Source: Chryseobacterium balustinum (GTDB lineage Bacteria > Bacteroidota > Bacteroidia > Flavobacteriales > Weeksellaceae). From it: a stretch of DNA of 64,000 nt. The number at the start of each line of letters is the position of its first letter. Positions within the stretch are counted from its first letter, which is position 1. The notes below the pieces were generated by a model. The model did no database searches. It was not told the DNA's origin and saw only the letters and a program-made list of their open reading frames with translations. The stretch is taken from assembly GCF_900168205.1 (NCBI RefSeq), contig NZ_FUZE01000001.1:124001-188000 (forward strand). Direction: 5' to 3'. Both the position numbers and the translations under genes were made by a program. Shown piece after piece: positions 24,596 through 33,449 of this stretch.

Positions 24596-26017
24596 ATGCA
24601 GAACATTCAAGATTTAAAGGACAAGATTTTTTTTGAATCCAAGAATATCATTGATATTTTGGGCGGAATAAACAATGTTGACGAACTGATTTCGAAACAT
24701 GATCTCTTGAATGATCTTGTGGAAAAAATTGCTTTTTTAAAGTTGTTGGATAAAAATCTGGGAGATTATAAACGAGAAAATTCAAATTTTTCCCTTTTTC
24801 AGCAAGATGAATCTTTGGTTTCAAATTATTTGGTGACTGAAGAAGAAGCGATTTTTAATAATGAATTGAACGAAATAGGGAATGAACCTTTTTCTGAAGA
24901 CGAAAATAAAAGTGAAGAGGAAGAAGCTATTTTTAATAATCAATTAAATGAAATTATTGAAAGTGATTTCTACGAGAATATCGTCAACATTGCCGAAGAA
25001 AACCAGCCTGAAGCTAACGAAAATTTTATTTCAGATGAGATTTCTGATCATTTAGATTTAGAAGAGGAAGCGGTTTTTAATAATCAGTTAAATGAAATTG
25101 ATGAAGAATCGGAAAATACTGATCAGGTTTTGAGTTTTGTAGATGAAGAAAGAATTTTGGAAGATTCTCAACCAGAAAGTGATGATGATTTTAGCGAAGA
25201 AACCTTTAACGAGGAAGCTACTCAAGAAGAAGTTATTTTCACTAATCAGCTAAACGAAATTATTGAAGAAGAAAATTCTAATTCTGAAAATGAATCTGGC
25301 AAAAATAAAATTATTACTGATATTTTTGAAACTGAAAACAACGAAGATGAAATCTTGATTGAAGAAACAGAAAATGAATATACGTCTACCTTTAATCATG
25401 AAAATGATGAGATTATCAGTGAAAGTTCAAACGTAGAATCTATCTTAAACGAAATTAAAAAAGATATTGAAGCTTCTCAAGAAGAAGTGGATTTGAAAAC
25501 GGACGATTCAGACAGGCGAAAAATCGTAGATATTGATAAACCTCAATCTGATAAAGTAACCGAAGTTCTGAAATCTGACGAAAGTTTTGAAAATCTGGAT
25601 GACTATCATCAGAAACAGAAAATAAAGCTTGCTAACATAAGAGGTTTAAAATCAATTCAAACCTTATTTGATGACGATCCTTTGGAAAGGGAAACTCCAC
25701 ATGAAAAAGTTGAGATTCCGGTTGTAAAAGAAGATACGGGAAGTTTAATAAAAACAAATATTCCGACCCAATTTATGGAGGCCGAAAAACCAAGACCAGA
25801 GTTTAGACTTGATCTGAATGATAGGATTGCTTTTACAAAGGTACTTTTTAACGGAAGTCAGAGTGATTTGAATACATCAATTTCAGAGTTGAACAAATGC
25901 AAAGATATTGAGGAAGCAAAAGAGTTTCTTAGCGAGCTGTATTATGACAGAAAATGGGAAAAAGTAGATGAATATGCCCAAAGACTTTGGGTATTGGTAG
26001 AAAATAAATTTTTATAA
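24596..26017 (+). CDS. Acidic repeat protein of unknown function
   Basis: 473 residues without a signal peptide or membrane segment. The middle (about 80-330) is strongly acidic and holds four copies of an EEAIFNNQLNEI-type unit (near 82-94, 107-120, 156-168 and 210-222) separated by disordered Glu/Asp-rich linkers. The N-terminal ~60 residues and the C-terminal ~85 residues (RIAFTKVLFNGSQSDLN ... KVDEYAQRLWVLVENKF) look folded and helical. The repeats may be short linear motifs binding a partner. I recognise no named family. It precedes rsmI by 2 bp, so both are co-transcribed. Confidence 0.75.
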   Translation: MQNIQDLKDKIFFESKNIIDILGGINNVDELISKHDLLNDLVEKIAFLKLLDKNLGDYKRENSNFSLFQQDESLVSNYLVTEEEAIFNNELNEIGNEPFSEDENKSEEEEAIFNNQLNEIIESDFYENIVNIAEENQPEANENFISDEISDHLDLEEEAVFNNQLNEIDEESENTDQVLSFVDEERILEDSQPESDDDFSEETFNEEATQEEVIFTNQLNEIIEEENSNSENESGKNKIITDIFETENNEDEILIEETENEYTSTFNHENDEIISESSNVESILNEIKKDIEASQEEVDLKTDDSDRRKIVDIDKPQSDKVTEVLKSDESFENLDDYHQKQKIKLANIRGLKSIQTLFDDDPLERETPHEKVEIPVVKEDTGSLIKTNIPTQFMEAEKPRPEFRLDLNDRIAFTKVLFNGSQSDLNTSISELNKCKDIEEAKEFLSELYYDRKWEKVDEYAQRLWVLVENKFL

Positions 26018-26019
26018 TT

Positions 26020-26697
26020 TTGAGCGGTATTTTGTATTTTGTTCCGACACCGGTCGGAAATCTTGAAGACATGACTTTCAGAGCGGTGAATACGCTGAAA
26101 GAAGTAGATTATATTTTGTGTGAAGACACCCGAACTTCGGGAGTTTTATTGAAGCATTTTGAAATTTCGAAACCTTTAAGGTCTTACCATCTTCATAATG
26201 AGCATCAGGCAACTGAAAAAGTAATTGCAGACCTTAAAAATGGTCAAAACGTTGCGATTATTACTGATGCAGGAACTCCGGGAATTTCAGATCCCGGTTA
26301 TTTATTGGCGAAAGCTGGATCAGATCACAATATTGAAATGATTTGCCTTCCCGGTGCAACGGCATTAATTCCGGCTTTGGTGGTTTCGGGTTTGCCAAAT
26401 AATGAATTTCTTTTTGCAGGATTTCTTCCTCCGAAAAAAGGAAGACAAACGAAGCTTAAACAGCTTGCAGAAGAGAAAAAAACAATCGTTTTATACGAAA
26501 GTCCACACAAAATTAATACGACTTTAGAGCAAATCAAAGAATTTTTCGGTGAAGATACAAGAGCGAGCTTGAGTAGAGAGATCTCGAAAAAATTTGAAGA
26601 AACTAAAAGAGGAACTATCAATGAATTAATTGAATTCTCTAAAAGCAAAACTTTAAAAGGTGAAATTGTTTTAATTGTTAATAATTCTTTAAAGTAA
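26020..26697 (+). CDS. rsmI: 16S rRNA (cytidine(1402)-2'-O)-methyltransferase RsmI
   Basis: 225 residues with a TTG start two bases after the previous stop. No ATG is available before the conserved ILYFVPTPVGNLEDMT start. A tetrapyrrole-methylase fold: CEDTRTSGVLLKHF, DAGTPGISDPGYLLA and PGATALIPALVVSGL are the usual SAM-binding loops, followed by FAGFLPPKKGRQ and a SPHKINTTL helix. RsmI 2'-O-methylates C1402 in the 16S decoding centre. The length lacks the C-terminal extra domain of longer homologues, as usual in Bacteroidota. Confidence 0.95.
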   Translation: MSGILYFVPTPVGNLEDMTFRAVNTLKEVDYILCEDTRTSGVLLKHFEISKPLRSYHLHNEHQATEKVIADLKNGQNVAIITDAGTPGISDPGYLLAKAGSDHNIEMICLPGATALIPALVVSGLPNNEFLFAGFLPPKKGRQTKLKQLAEEKKTIVLYESPHKINTTLEQIKEFFGEDTRASLSREISKKFEETKRGTINELIEFSKSKTLKGEIVLIVNNSLK

Positions 26698-26702
26698 TTT
26701 CA

Positions 26703-28175
26703 TTGAAAAAAATAGTTTTCATTCTGTTTTCAAGTATTTTTTCAGCACAAAGCAATCAGTACAAAGAGATATTATTGTCTAAGCAAATTGGGAAAGAAGT
26801 ACGCTTTTATACTAATGGTTACGGAATTATTACCGATCCTTTTACAGGAAGTATTTCTATAATAGATTCTCTAGGAACTATTTCTTTTAGTTATCCTTTT
26901 AAAAGTGAAATTCTCCGTCTTTCGAAAGAAAGATTTATTTTGAAAGTAAAAGAGGGTGAAGCGAGCGGAAAAACAGCTCTAATTGATGGAAAGGGAAATC
27001 AAGTGATCCCATTAGATCAATTTAAATACAGAACTTGGGAAAATAAAGACCGTTTGATTATATCAAAAGATGGAAAAGATGGTGTTTATGATTACAATGG
27101 AAAACAAATTATTCAGGATCAGGATAAAATAGAATTCGCAAACGACAGCAGATTTTTTGTTAAAAAAGATAAACTTTGGTTTATTTATAATTTTGACGGT
27201 CAACAGGTTTCTGATAGAGAATTTAAGGAAAACTTGAAGTTTTATAAGGGAAAAGTTTACTTACAAACTGGAACAAAAACAGGAGATGTGATTGATATCG
27301 ATGGTAAAACGGTGAGTCAATTTTCGAATCATTATATCGAAGACATTAATGGTTATCCATTTTTAATCACGAAAAACATTGCTAAAAATAAGTATGGAAT
27401 TGTAGATGAAAATGAGAAGGTTTTGGCAGAAAATATCTACGAACAGGCCTTTGTAGGCAGGAATTATATTTACCTTATTAAAGACAACAAAGTAAGCGTT
27501 TTTTCTAAAGCAGAAAGAACGGTTTTCCCTACCGAATATCATTATGTAAATCATTTGTTTAATGGTATTTTTAAAACGCTCAAAGACTCTAAAAATCCTA
27601 AAATTGCGGTTGTTAAAATTAGTGGAGAAATTATTTTGCCTAAAGAATATGATGTAGTAGAAGGTTTTAAAATAAAGAATGAAGATTATGTTTTTGTAAG
27701 CAAGGATGGCGAAGAAAGACTTTTAGATAAAAACTTTGAAAGTGTTTTGGATGAAGGATTTCAGATTGAAAAAATCTTCTTTAATAATGTAATTGTTAAA
27801 AAAGACGACGTTTATTATAAGTTTTCACCACAAGATAAATCTTATACGCCCATTAAAGATATTGTTTCTATAAAACCGTTTCAATTTTATCCTGCGATCA
27901 TCTGTAAAAACAAAGAAAACCTTTACGGAATGCTTGATGAAGAAGGAAAAGAGATTGTTCCTTTTATCTACGATGATATTATAAGTTTTGTTTCAGGAAA
28001 TGAAGTTGTGGTACAGAAAGGAGATAAATTTGGGGTCACCAATCTTAAGAATGAACCTCTTAAAGAGGTAATTTACGATAAATATTCTGCAGACAACAAA
28101 AAGCTTACGCTTACCAAAGATAAAGAATCAGAAGTGCTTAATTTTAGTTCTTCAGAAGACAAATTGATGTTTTAG
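26703..28175 (+). CDS. WG-repeat protein, exported
   Basis: 490 residues from a TTG start five bases after rsmI. A signal peptide (KKIVFILFSSIFSAQS) is followed by repeated beta-rich units of the WG type. Each has a short strand pair around a Gly, such as KYGIVDENEKVLAENIYE and LYGMLDEEGKEIVPFIYDDI. WG repeats of about 25-35 residues form a beta-propeller-like or solenoid surface; the function is usually unknown. The N-terminal half is more diverged. Likely periplasmic or outer-membrane associated. It ends an operon with rsmI and the acidic repeat gene. Confidence 0.85.
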   Translation: MKKIVFILFSSIFSAQSNQYKEILLSKQIGKEVRFYTNGYGIITDPFTGSISIIDSLGTISFSYPFKSEILRLSKERFILKVKEGEASGKTALIDGKGNQVIPLDQFKYRTWENKDRLIISKDGKDGVYDYNGKQIIQDQDKIEFANDSRFFVKKDKLWFIYNFDGQQVSDREFKENLKFYKGKVYLQTGTKTGDVIDIDGKTVSQFSNHYIEDINGYPFLITKNIAKNKYGIVDENEKVLAENIYEQAFVGRNYIYLIKDNKVSVFSKAERTVFPTEYHYVNHLFNGIFKTLKDSKNPKIAVVKISGEIILPKEYDVVEGFKIKNEDYVFVSKDGEERLLDKNFESVLDEGFQIEKIFFNNVIVKKDDVYYKFSPQDKSYTPIKDIVSIKPFQFYPAIICKNKENLYGMLDEEGKEIVPFIYDDIISFVSGNEVVVQKGDKFGVTNLKNEPLKEVIYDKYSADNKKLTLTKDKESEVLNFSSSEDKLMF

Positions 28176-28214
28176 AATATCAATTTGATTTAAAACTCGC
28201 AAAAACAAAATATA

Positions 28215-28222
28215 TATATTTG
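28215..28222 (+). promoter_or_regulatory. Putative fabG -7 element (TATATTTG)
   Basis: TATATTTG matches TAnnTTTG and is preceded by an alternating TA run. The fabG ATG lies 60 bp downstream. A confident -33 TTG at standard spacing is not seen. Confidence 0.5.
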
Positions 28223-28282
28223 CAAACTGAATAATTTTAAACCACTCAAGTTATTTAGATTTTTTAAATAAATAATCATTAT

Positions 28283-29026
28283 ATGAAACTATTAGAAGGA
28301 AAAGTAGCGCTAATTACCGGAGCTACAAGAGGAATCGGAAAAGGAATTGCTGAAATTTTTGCTCAACAAGGTGCAAAAGTAGCATTTACATATGCCGGTT
28401 CTGTAGAAAAAGCGAAAGAATTGGAAACTGCTTTAAGTTCTGTTACTCAGATTAAAGGTTATCAGTCTGATGCATCAGATTACGATGCTGCACAAAAATT
28501 GGTAGATGATGTAATGGCTGAGTTTGGTAAAATTGATATTTTGGTAAACAATGCAGGAATTACCAAAGACAATCTTTTGATGAGAATGTCAAAAGACGAT
28601 TGGGATACGATTATCAAAGTAAATTTAGATTCTGTATTCAACCTTACTAAGGCTGTAATTAAGCCAATGATGAAGGCTAAATCGGGCTCTATCATCAATA
28701 TGACTTCTGTTGTGGGTGTAAAAGGAAATGCAGGACAGGCAAATTATGCTGCTTCTAAAGCTGGAGTTATCGGATTTACAAAATCTATTGCTTTGGAGTT
28801 AGGTTCAAGAAACATCCGTTGCAACGCAATCGCTCCAGGATTTATTGAAACTGAAATGACAGCTGCTTTAGACGAAAAAACAGTTCAGGGATGGAGAGAA
28901 GGAATTCCTTTGAAAAGAGGAGGACAACCAGAAGATGTAGCGAATGCTTGCGTTTTCTTTGGTAGCGAGATGTCTTCTTATATTTCCGGTCAGGTTTTAA
29001 ACGTTGACGGCGGAATGTTAACGTAA
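28283..29026 (+). CDS. fabG: 3-oxoacyl-[acyl-carrier-protein] reductase FabG
   Basis: 247 residues, the exact FabG size. The cofactor loop TGATRGIG is near 12-19. NNAGITKDNLLMRM is a FabG-specific phrase. The catalytic Ser (MTSVVG), Tyr and Lys (YAASKAG) and the C-terminal SGQVLNVDGGM are all present. It reduces 3-ketoacyl-ACP with NADPH in type II fatty-acid synthesis. It has its own promoter element and a strong terminator, so it is probably monocistronic here, away from the acpP/fabF cluster seen in other bacteria. Confidence 0.95.
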   Translation: MKLLEGKVALITGATRGIGKGIAEIFAQQGAKVAFTYAGSVEKAKELETALSSVTQIKGYQSDASDYDAAQKLVDDVMAEFGKIDILVNNAGITKDNLLMRMSKDDWDTIIKVNLDSVFNLTKAVIKPMMKAKSGSIINMTSVVGVKGNAGQANYAASKAGVIGFTKSIALELGSRNIRCNAIAPGFIETEMTAALDEKTVQGWREGIPLKRGGQPEDVANACVFFGSEMSSYISGQVLNVDGGMLT

Positions 29027-29046
29027 GAAAAGTATTATTCTACAAT

Positions 29047-29086
29047 AAAAAATCCCTTTCATAAGCTTTATGGAAGGGATTTTTAT
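29047..29086. terminator. Bidirectional terminator after fabG
   Basis: Stem AAATCCCTTTCATAA / TTATGGAAGGGATTT with loop GCT, A-run before and T-run after. It is shared by fabG (plus) and the regulator gene ending at 29086 (minus). Confidence 0.9.
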
Positions 29087-30582
29087 TATTCGGAATCAAT
29101 GTAATTTCTAAGCCATATTTGAAGATCTTTTTCGGGAGAAAGATTGATCTTTTTTCTGAAATTATAACGGTTGTTTTCTATTGTTTTTATTGCCTTAAAA
29201 GTACAATCTGCAATCTCTTTTGTTGTAAAACCAAGATAGACATAGGCTGCAAAGGTGAGTTCACTCGGTTTCAGATTTTCATTAAGCAGAAGCATTTTAG
29301 ACTGAAATTTGGGATAAACCTCCTGAAATCTTGTGTAAAATGAAGGGCTATTATCTTTTGCAAGTTGTATAATCTCTTCAAAGGCTTCATTTACCTGTAG
29401 TTTCAGTTTATGCGTTTCCTGTTCTGTAATTTCTTTTTCTTTAATCAGTTTTTTTGTAATTTCAATAGATTCCAGATTCTTAGATTTCGTTTTTTTAAGA
29501 AGATAAATAATAATAAATACAGTCATTAAAACCAATAAAGAAATAATAATAAAAGTCGTTCTCTGAGTTTTTTTTACTTCAAGATTGTTCTTTATTTTTT
29601 CTTCTTTCATTACCTCATTTAGTGCAAAATCTCTTTCCTTCTTCATTTTGTCATCAAGTTTCTTCTGAATGTTAAGGTAAAGATCTTGATAATATTTTGC
29701 TTCTGTAATAGCTCCTTGGGAGACTTTCAACTCTGCAATTTTTTTGTATAATTCGCTCAGAATATCAGGGAAATGATGCTGATTAAAACTCTTTAAAGCC
29801 AAATCATAGAAAGCTTGAGCTTTGGGATAGTTTTTTTGAAAAGTATATAGATTTCCGAGGCCAATTAGAGATTCTATTTTGCAAGGATGTATCTTATTTT
29901 TAAAATGATTTAATGATTTGTTATAATAATATTGGGCAGAATCTGTATTATTTTTATTCAAATAATAATTTCCAAATCCTAAAGACGAACACCCTTTTTG
30001 AATATAAGCATATTTTAAGTCGATTTTTTTAAGAATTTTAGCTTCTTTCTGCAAATAATAAAGAGTAGAATCCGGCTTATTTATATTATCATAGATGTAA
30101 CTCATATGAGAATAAACACTACATTCTATAAGAGCGTCTGAAGTTGTTTTATTTGCCTTGTTTTTTAAGATTTCAAGCGATTTTCTGTAATTCTTAAAAG
30201 ATAGGGTATAGAGCTCGAGAAGTAGATAGTTTCCGGCTAACAATGACGAAATATTAGCTGCATGGGTTTGATCACGCTCTAAATAGGAAGAATATTGTTG
30301 CGCTTTCTTTGCATAATCAATACTTTGTTTGAAATTGGCATGATCGTAATGATAGGATGCTAAAAAATAATTGCCATACGATAAACCCTTATCATTTTTT
30401 GAAATATGAGATAATTTAATAAGTTTCTGTGTAGCTTCCAAAACTTGGTCAGATTGTCCGGACAAATGGATGGTGTTGATTTCTTTCACCAAAAAATCAA
30501 CATCAGGCTGGCTTTGAGCATAAAAACAATTGCTCAAAAGAATAAAACTAAATAAATATTTGAAAGAATGGAAGTAACCCAT
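29086..30582 (-). CDS. TPR sensor with transmembrane segment and LuxR-like HTH
   Basis: 498 residues. A signal-like N-terminus (LFSFILLSNCFYAQ) leads into periplasmic TPR-type helical repeats (about 25-320). A single membrane helix follows (about 342-366, TTFIIISLLVLMTVFIIIYLL), then a cytoplasmic coiled coil (370-410). The C-terminal HTH of LuxR/GerE type carries LTFAAYVYLGFTTKEIADCTFKAIKTIENNRYNFRKKI. This one-component layout is common in Flavobacteriia. It probably senses an envelope signal and binds DNA while membrane-bound. Target genes cannot be read; it may autoregulate. Confidence 0.85.
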   Translation of the reverse strand: MGYFHSFKYLFSFILLSNCFYAQSQPDVDFLVKEINTIHLSGQSDQVLEATQKLIKLSHISKNDKGLSYGNYFLASYHYDHANFKQSIDYAKKAQQYSSYLERDQTHAANISSLLAGNYLLLELYTLSFKNYRKSLEILKNKANKTTSDALIECSVYSHMSYIYDNINKPDSTLYYLQKEAKILKKIDLKYAYIQKGCSSLGFGNYYLNKNNTDSAQYYYNKSLNHFKNKIHPCKIESLIGLGNLYTFQKNYPKAQAFYDLALKSFNQHHFPDILSELYKKIAELKVSQGAITEAKYYQDLYLNIQKKLDDKMKKERDFALNEVMKEEKIKNNLEVKKTQRTTFIIISLLVLMTVFIIIYLLKKTKSKNLESIEITKKLIKEKEITEQETHKLKLQVNEAFEEIIQLAKDNSPSFYTRFQEVYPKFQSKMLLLNENLKPSELTFAAYVYLGFTTKEIADCTFKAIKTIENNRYNFRKKINLSPEKDLQIWLRNYIDSE

Positions 30583-31199
30583 TTAAATAATTTGGTATTA
30601 TTAATTTATTAAATCTAAAAATGAACAAAATCCCCTATCCATGGGTGTTTCTGTCTTTTTTTGACGAAATATTTTTTGCACAACTATTGTGCCATTATAA
30701 AGTGATTTATTGAAAAATAAACGGTGCCAGCCAGCTTAATTTCAATAAATTAATAAAATATAATTCTCCTTTTTTACTTAAAAATAAGAGAAGTTTGCTG
30801 TTCGCATTAAATACATCATAAGATATATGGTTTTGAAATTTGTTATAAATTAAAACCGATGCATAATAAATTATTTATTGTAATCTCAAAAACTATTGAA
30901 TTTTTGATAAACGAGGAGTAGGAAAGGAGTCATATTTTATTATAAAATTAGGTTTAAAAAATAAAAAATCCCCGAAGATTTTAAACTCAATAGGTTTAAA
31001 ATCTCCGGAGATTAATTTTCCTCCATCATTCGGATTCTAGTTTTTTTTGAACGGTACAAATAGAAGAAAAACTCAGAAAAAGAGCAAAATATCTACCCCT
31101 CAATTTGCCCTCTATTTAAATAAATCTTTTATTTATAGGGTTTTAGGATAAGCTTTATATTGATGTTTTTATTTCATTTTCCCAAAATTTAGATAATAA
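30583..31199. other. 617-bp intergenic region without a gene
   Basis: Between two minus-strand genes. I see no credible ORF (best candidate about 20 codons). The only clear structure is the long hairpin at 30967-31013. The part next to 30582 should contain the promoter of the TPR/LuxR gene, but no consensus -7 was found. Confidence 0.55.
30967..31013. terminator. Long hairpin with 20-bp arms
   Basis: Arms of 20 bases (AATCCCCGAAGATTTTAAAC against GTTTAAAATCTCCGGAGATT). Their only two mismatches could both be G-U pairs in RNA. The loop is 7 bases. It lies ~190 bp beyond the guaC stop on the minus strand, with a T-rich run (TTTTTTATTTTTT) following in that direction. Confidence 0.65.
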
Positions 31200-32240
31200 T
31201 TAGTCATTATAAACTTGATTTTCCTGCTCCTGTACTCTTATAAAAGTCGTTCTTTTAGAAAGTTCTTTCAGGGTAGAAGCACCCACATAAGTACAAGTAG
31301 AGCGTACCCCACCTAAAATATCTTTCACGGTTTCGGAAACAGAACCTTTGTATGCTACTTTCACGGTTTTACCTTCTGATGCCCTGTATTCTGCAACACC
31401 GCCTGAATGCTTGTCCATTGCTGTTTTTGAACTCATTCCGTAAAATAGTTTGAATTTTTTACCGTTTTCTTCCACCATTTCGCCACCACTTTCATCATGT
31501 CCTGCAAACATTCCGCCGAGCATTACAAAATCTGCTCCGCCGCCAAAAGCTTTGGCTACATCGCCTGGAACTTTGCAACCTCCGTCTGCAATAATGTGAC
31601 CCTTCAAGCCATGAGCGGCATCAGAACTTTCAATAATTGCTGATAATTGAGGATAACCAACTCCAGTTTTTACCCTTGTTGTACACACAGAACCGGGGCC
31701 AATACCCACTTTGATAATGTCTGCACCTGCTAAAAGAAGCTCTTCTACCATTTCTCCGGTTACCACATTGCCCGCAATAATAATTTTATCGGGAAAATTA
31801 GCTCTTGCTCTCTTCACGAATTCTACGAAATGCTCAGAATAACCATTGGCTACATCAATGCAGAGAAACTCAATTTTTGGATGGTTTTTGAGAATCGTTT
31901 TTAACTTTTCTTCATCTGCTTTTCCTGTTCCTGTACTTAAAGCAATATATTGATAAATATTTTCGGGTTGATTATTGAGAAATTGACTCCATTCTTCAAT
32001 GGTGTAATGTTTATGAATGGCTGTAATAATATTTTCTTTGGAAAGTTCAAGAGCCATTTCAAAAGTTCCCACCGTATCCATATTGGCTGCTATGATCGGT
32101 GTACCTTTCCATTTTTTTTGGGTGTGAAGAAAGGTAAACTCTCTGTTTAAATCTACTTCTGAGCGTGATTTCAGGGTAGAACGTTTTGGTCTGAACATCA
32201 CATCTTTAAAACCAAGCTTTATATCATTTTCTATTCGCAT
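31200..32240 (-). CDS. guaC: GMP reductase
   Basis: 346 residues, the size of E. coli GuaC. A TIM-barrel of the IMPDH/GMPR family without the CBS insert. The catalytic loop [11 protein letters not shown] places Cys186; DADAxxG-like [14 protein letters not shown] and the [12 protein letters not shown] phosphate/flap region are also present. The N-terminal [24 protein letters not shown] is typical of GMPR rather than IMP dehydrogenase. It deaminates GMP to IMP with NADPH in purine salvage. It has no close operon partners. Confidence 0.95.
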   Translation of the reverse strand: MRIENDIKLGFKDVMFRPKRSTLKSRSEVDLNREFTFLHTQKKWKGTPIIAANMDTVGTFEMALELSKENIITAIHKHYTIEEWSQFLNNQPENIYQYIALSTGTGKADEEKLKTILKNHPKIEFLCIDVANGYSEHFVEFVKRARANFPDKIIIAGNVVTGEMVEELLLAGADIIKVGIGPGSVCTTRVKTGVGYPQLSAIIESSDAAHGLKGHIIADGGCKVPGDVAKAFGGGADFVMLGGMFAGHDESGGEMVEENGKKFKLFYGMSSKTAMDKHSGGVAEYRASEGKTVKVAYKGSVSETVKDILGGVRSTCTYVGASTLKELSKRTTFIRVQEQENQVYND

Positions 32241-32452
32241 AATTTGGAAATTATTTTAAATAAAATTAGGGAAAAGATTGATAGAAAAGCTTAAAATAAA
32301 TGATTTTATGGTTTATTTATGAGAGTTTTAATTTTTTCACAGATTCCACAGAGTAGTACAAAATTCTAGGTGCAATCATCTTGAAAATAAGTGTAATCTA
32401 TGAAAGAATAAAGTATTGAAAAATAGTTGTATCATCATCAATTGAAATATCT

Positions 32453-32460
32453 TACTTTTG
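32453..32460 (+). promoter_or_regulatory. Putative -7 element (TACTTTTG) of the Lgt-like/radical SAM set
   Basis: TACTTTTG matches TAnnTTTG only 5 bp before the ATG at 32466. If used, the transcript would start at or within a few bases of the start codon, so the message would be leaderless or nearly so. A TTG at 32427-32429 (23 bp upstream) could be the -33 element. Confidence 0.5.
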
Positions 32461-32465
32461 AGTCA

Positions 32466-33200
32466 ATGGATTTTCCTGTTACATTTCAAATATTTGGTAA
32501 AACGATTCTTGCGCATCCTGTGTTTGAAACTTTGGGAATATTTCTCGGCATGCGGTTTTATTTTTATTTGAAACGAAAATCAACCGAAAAACTGTCTTTC
32601 AATACTTCTGCAGCAGTTCTTATCGGTGCTACAGCAGGAGCTTTAATTGGTTCAAAACTCATTGGAAACTTAGAGAATCCGTATATTTTTTTTAATGATT
32701 TTAATTTCAAAAGATTCTGGACAAATAATACAATTGTTGGCGGATTGGCTTTCGGGCTTATCGGAGTAGAACTGGCAAAAAAAATAGTAGGTCATAAAGA
32801 AAGCACCGGAGATTTGATCGTTTATCCTTTGATGTTGGCAATGATTATCGGACGAATAGGCTGTTTTCTCACAGGAATTCATGAAGAAACTTACGGATTA
32901 CCGACGGATTCTATTTTCGGAATGCGTCTTGGTGATGAATATTTAAGACATCCTGTTGCGTTGTATGAAATCGCTTTTCTTATTGTTTTGTGGATTGTTT
33001 TAACAATGATTCAGAAAAAAAATAAATATCCTTCGGGTTTTGTTTTTCAGCTGTTTATGCTGAGTTACTTTAGTTTCAGATTCTTTTTAGATTTTATCAA
33101 ACCTAAAATTGACATCATCGGAAATTTAGGAACAATTCAATTGGTATGTCTTTCGGTGATTATTTATTACATTTATAAGATTAAAACATCAAAATATTAA
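32466..33200 (+). CDS. Degenerate Lgt-like integral membrane protein
   Basis: 244 residues from the ATG at 32466; an earlier TTG would place codons inside the promoter element. About seven hydrophobic helices. The order matches prolipoprotein diacylglyceryl transferase: a VFETLGIFLGMRFYFYLKRK start, the GGLAFGLIGVELAKK loop, GRIGCFLTGIHEETYG, RHPVALYE and the final FRFFLDFIKP region. Two key Lgt positions differ: the SFHGG histidine is missing, and the Asn in the GRxxNF motif is Cys. A true Lgt activity (lipid transfer from phosphatidylglycerol to prolipoprotein) is therefore doubtful. It begins the set with a small membrane protein and a radical SAM enzyme. Confidence 0.8.
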   Translation: MDFPVTFQIFGKTILAHPVFETLGIFLGMRFYFYLKRKSTEKLSFNTSAAVLIGATAGALIGSKLIGNLENPYIFFNDFNFKRFWTNNTIVGGLAFGLIGVELAKKIVGHKESTGDLIVYPLMLAMIIGRIGCFLTGIHEETYGLPTDSIFGMRLGDEYLRHPVALYEIAFLIVLWIVLTMIQKKNKYPSGFVFQLFMLSYFSFRFFLDFIKPKIDIIGNLGTIQLVCLSVIIYYIYKIKTSKY

Positions 33201-33202
33201 AA

Positions 33203-33436
33203 ATGAAAATCCTCACGTTTCTGGAAGTTGGCGGCCTCGGCGGATTGGTCGCTATAATTATAGGAATAATCATCGTTATTTCTTTGGTGGTTTCACTTAT
33301 TATTTCGGGAATTGCAAAGGTAATTTATGAATGGAATAATGATAAAAAATTTACCCAGAAACAGTTTTGGCAGACCATGTTGATCTCATTACTGATCTGT
33401 GGTTTGATCAGTGGTTTTGTATGTGGAGGAATGTAA
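33203..33436 (+). CDS. Small two-helix membrane protein
   Basis: 77 residues starting 2 bp after the Lgt-like gene. Two hydrophobic segments (about 8-38 and 57-75) are joined by a short polar loop (EWNNDKKFTQKQF). The first is Gly/Ile-rich (GGLGGLVAIIIGIIIVISL). The tail ends in CGLISGFVCGGM with two cysteines. I recognise no family. Its tight spacing suggests that it is translated together with the flanking Lgt-like and radical SAM genes and may act as a membrane anchor or subunit. Confidence 0.7.
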   Translation: MKILTFLEVGGLGGLVAIIIGIIIVISLVVSLIISGIAKVIYEWNNDKKFTQKQFWQTMLISLLICGLISGFVCGGM

Positions 33437-33449
33437 TACATTGAATATT

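Noticed and set aside
32286..32426. Cacagatt-type repeats as a dispersed element upstream of the Lgt-like gene
   Set aside because: Only loosely similar words (TCACAGATTCCACAGAG, GTGTAATCTATGAAA); no arms long enough to call a repeat with confidence.
33411..33449. Longer radical SAM protein starting inside the small membrane gene
   Set aside because: The extra 13 residues (MVLYVEECNTLNI) overlap the upstream coding end and the ATG at 33450 begins the recognisable sequence.
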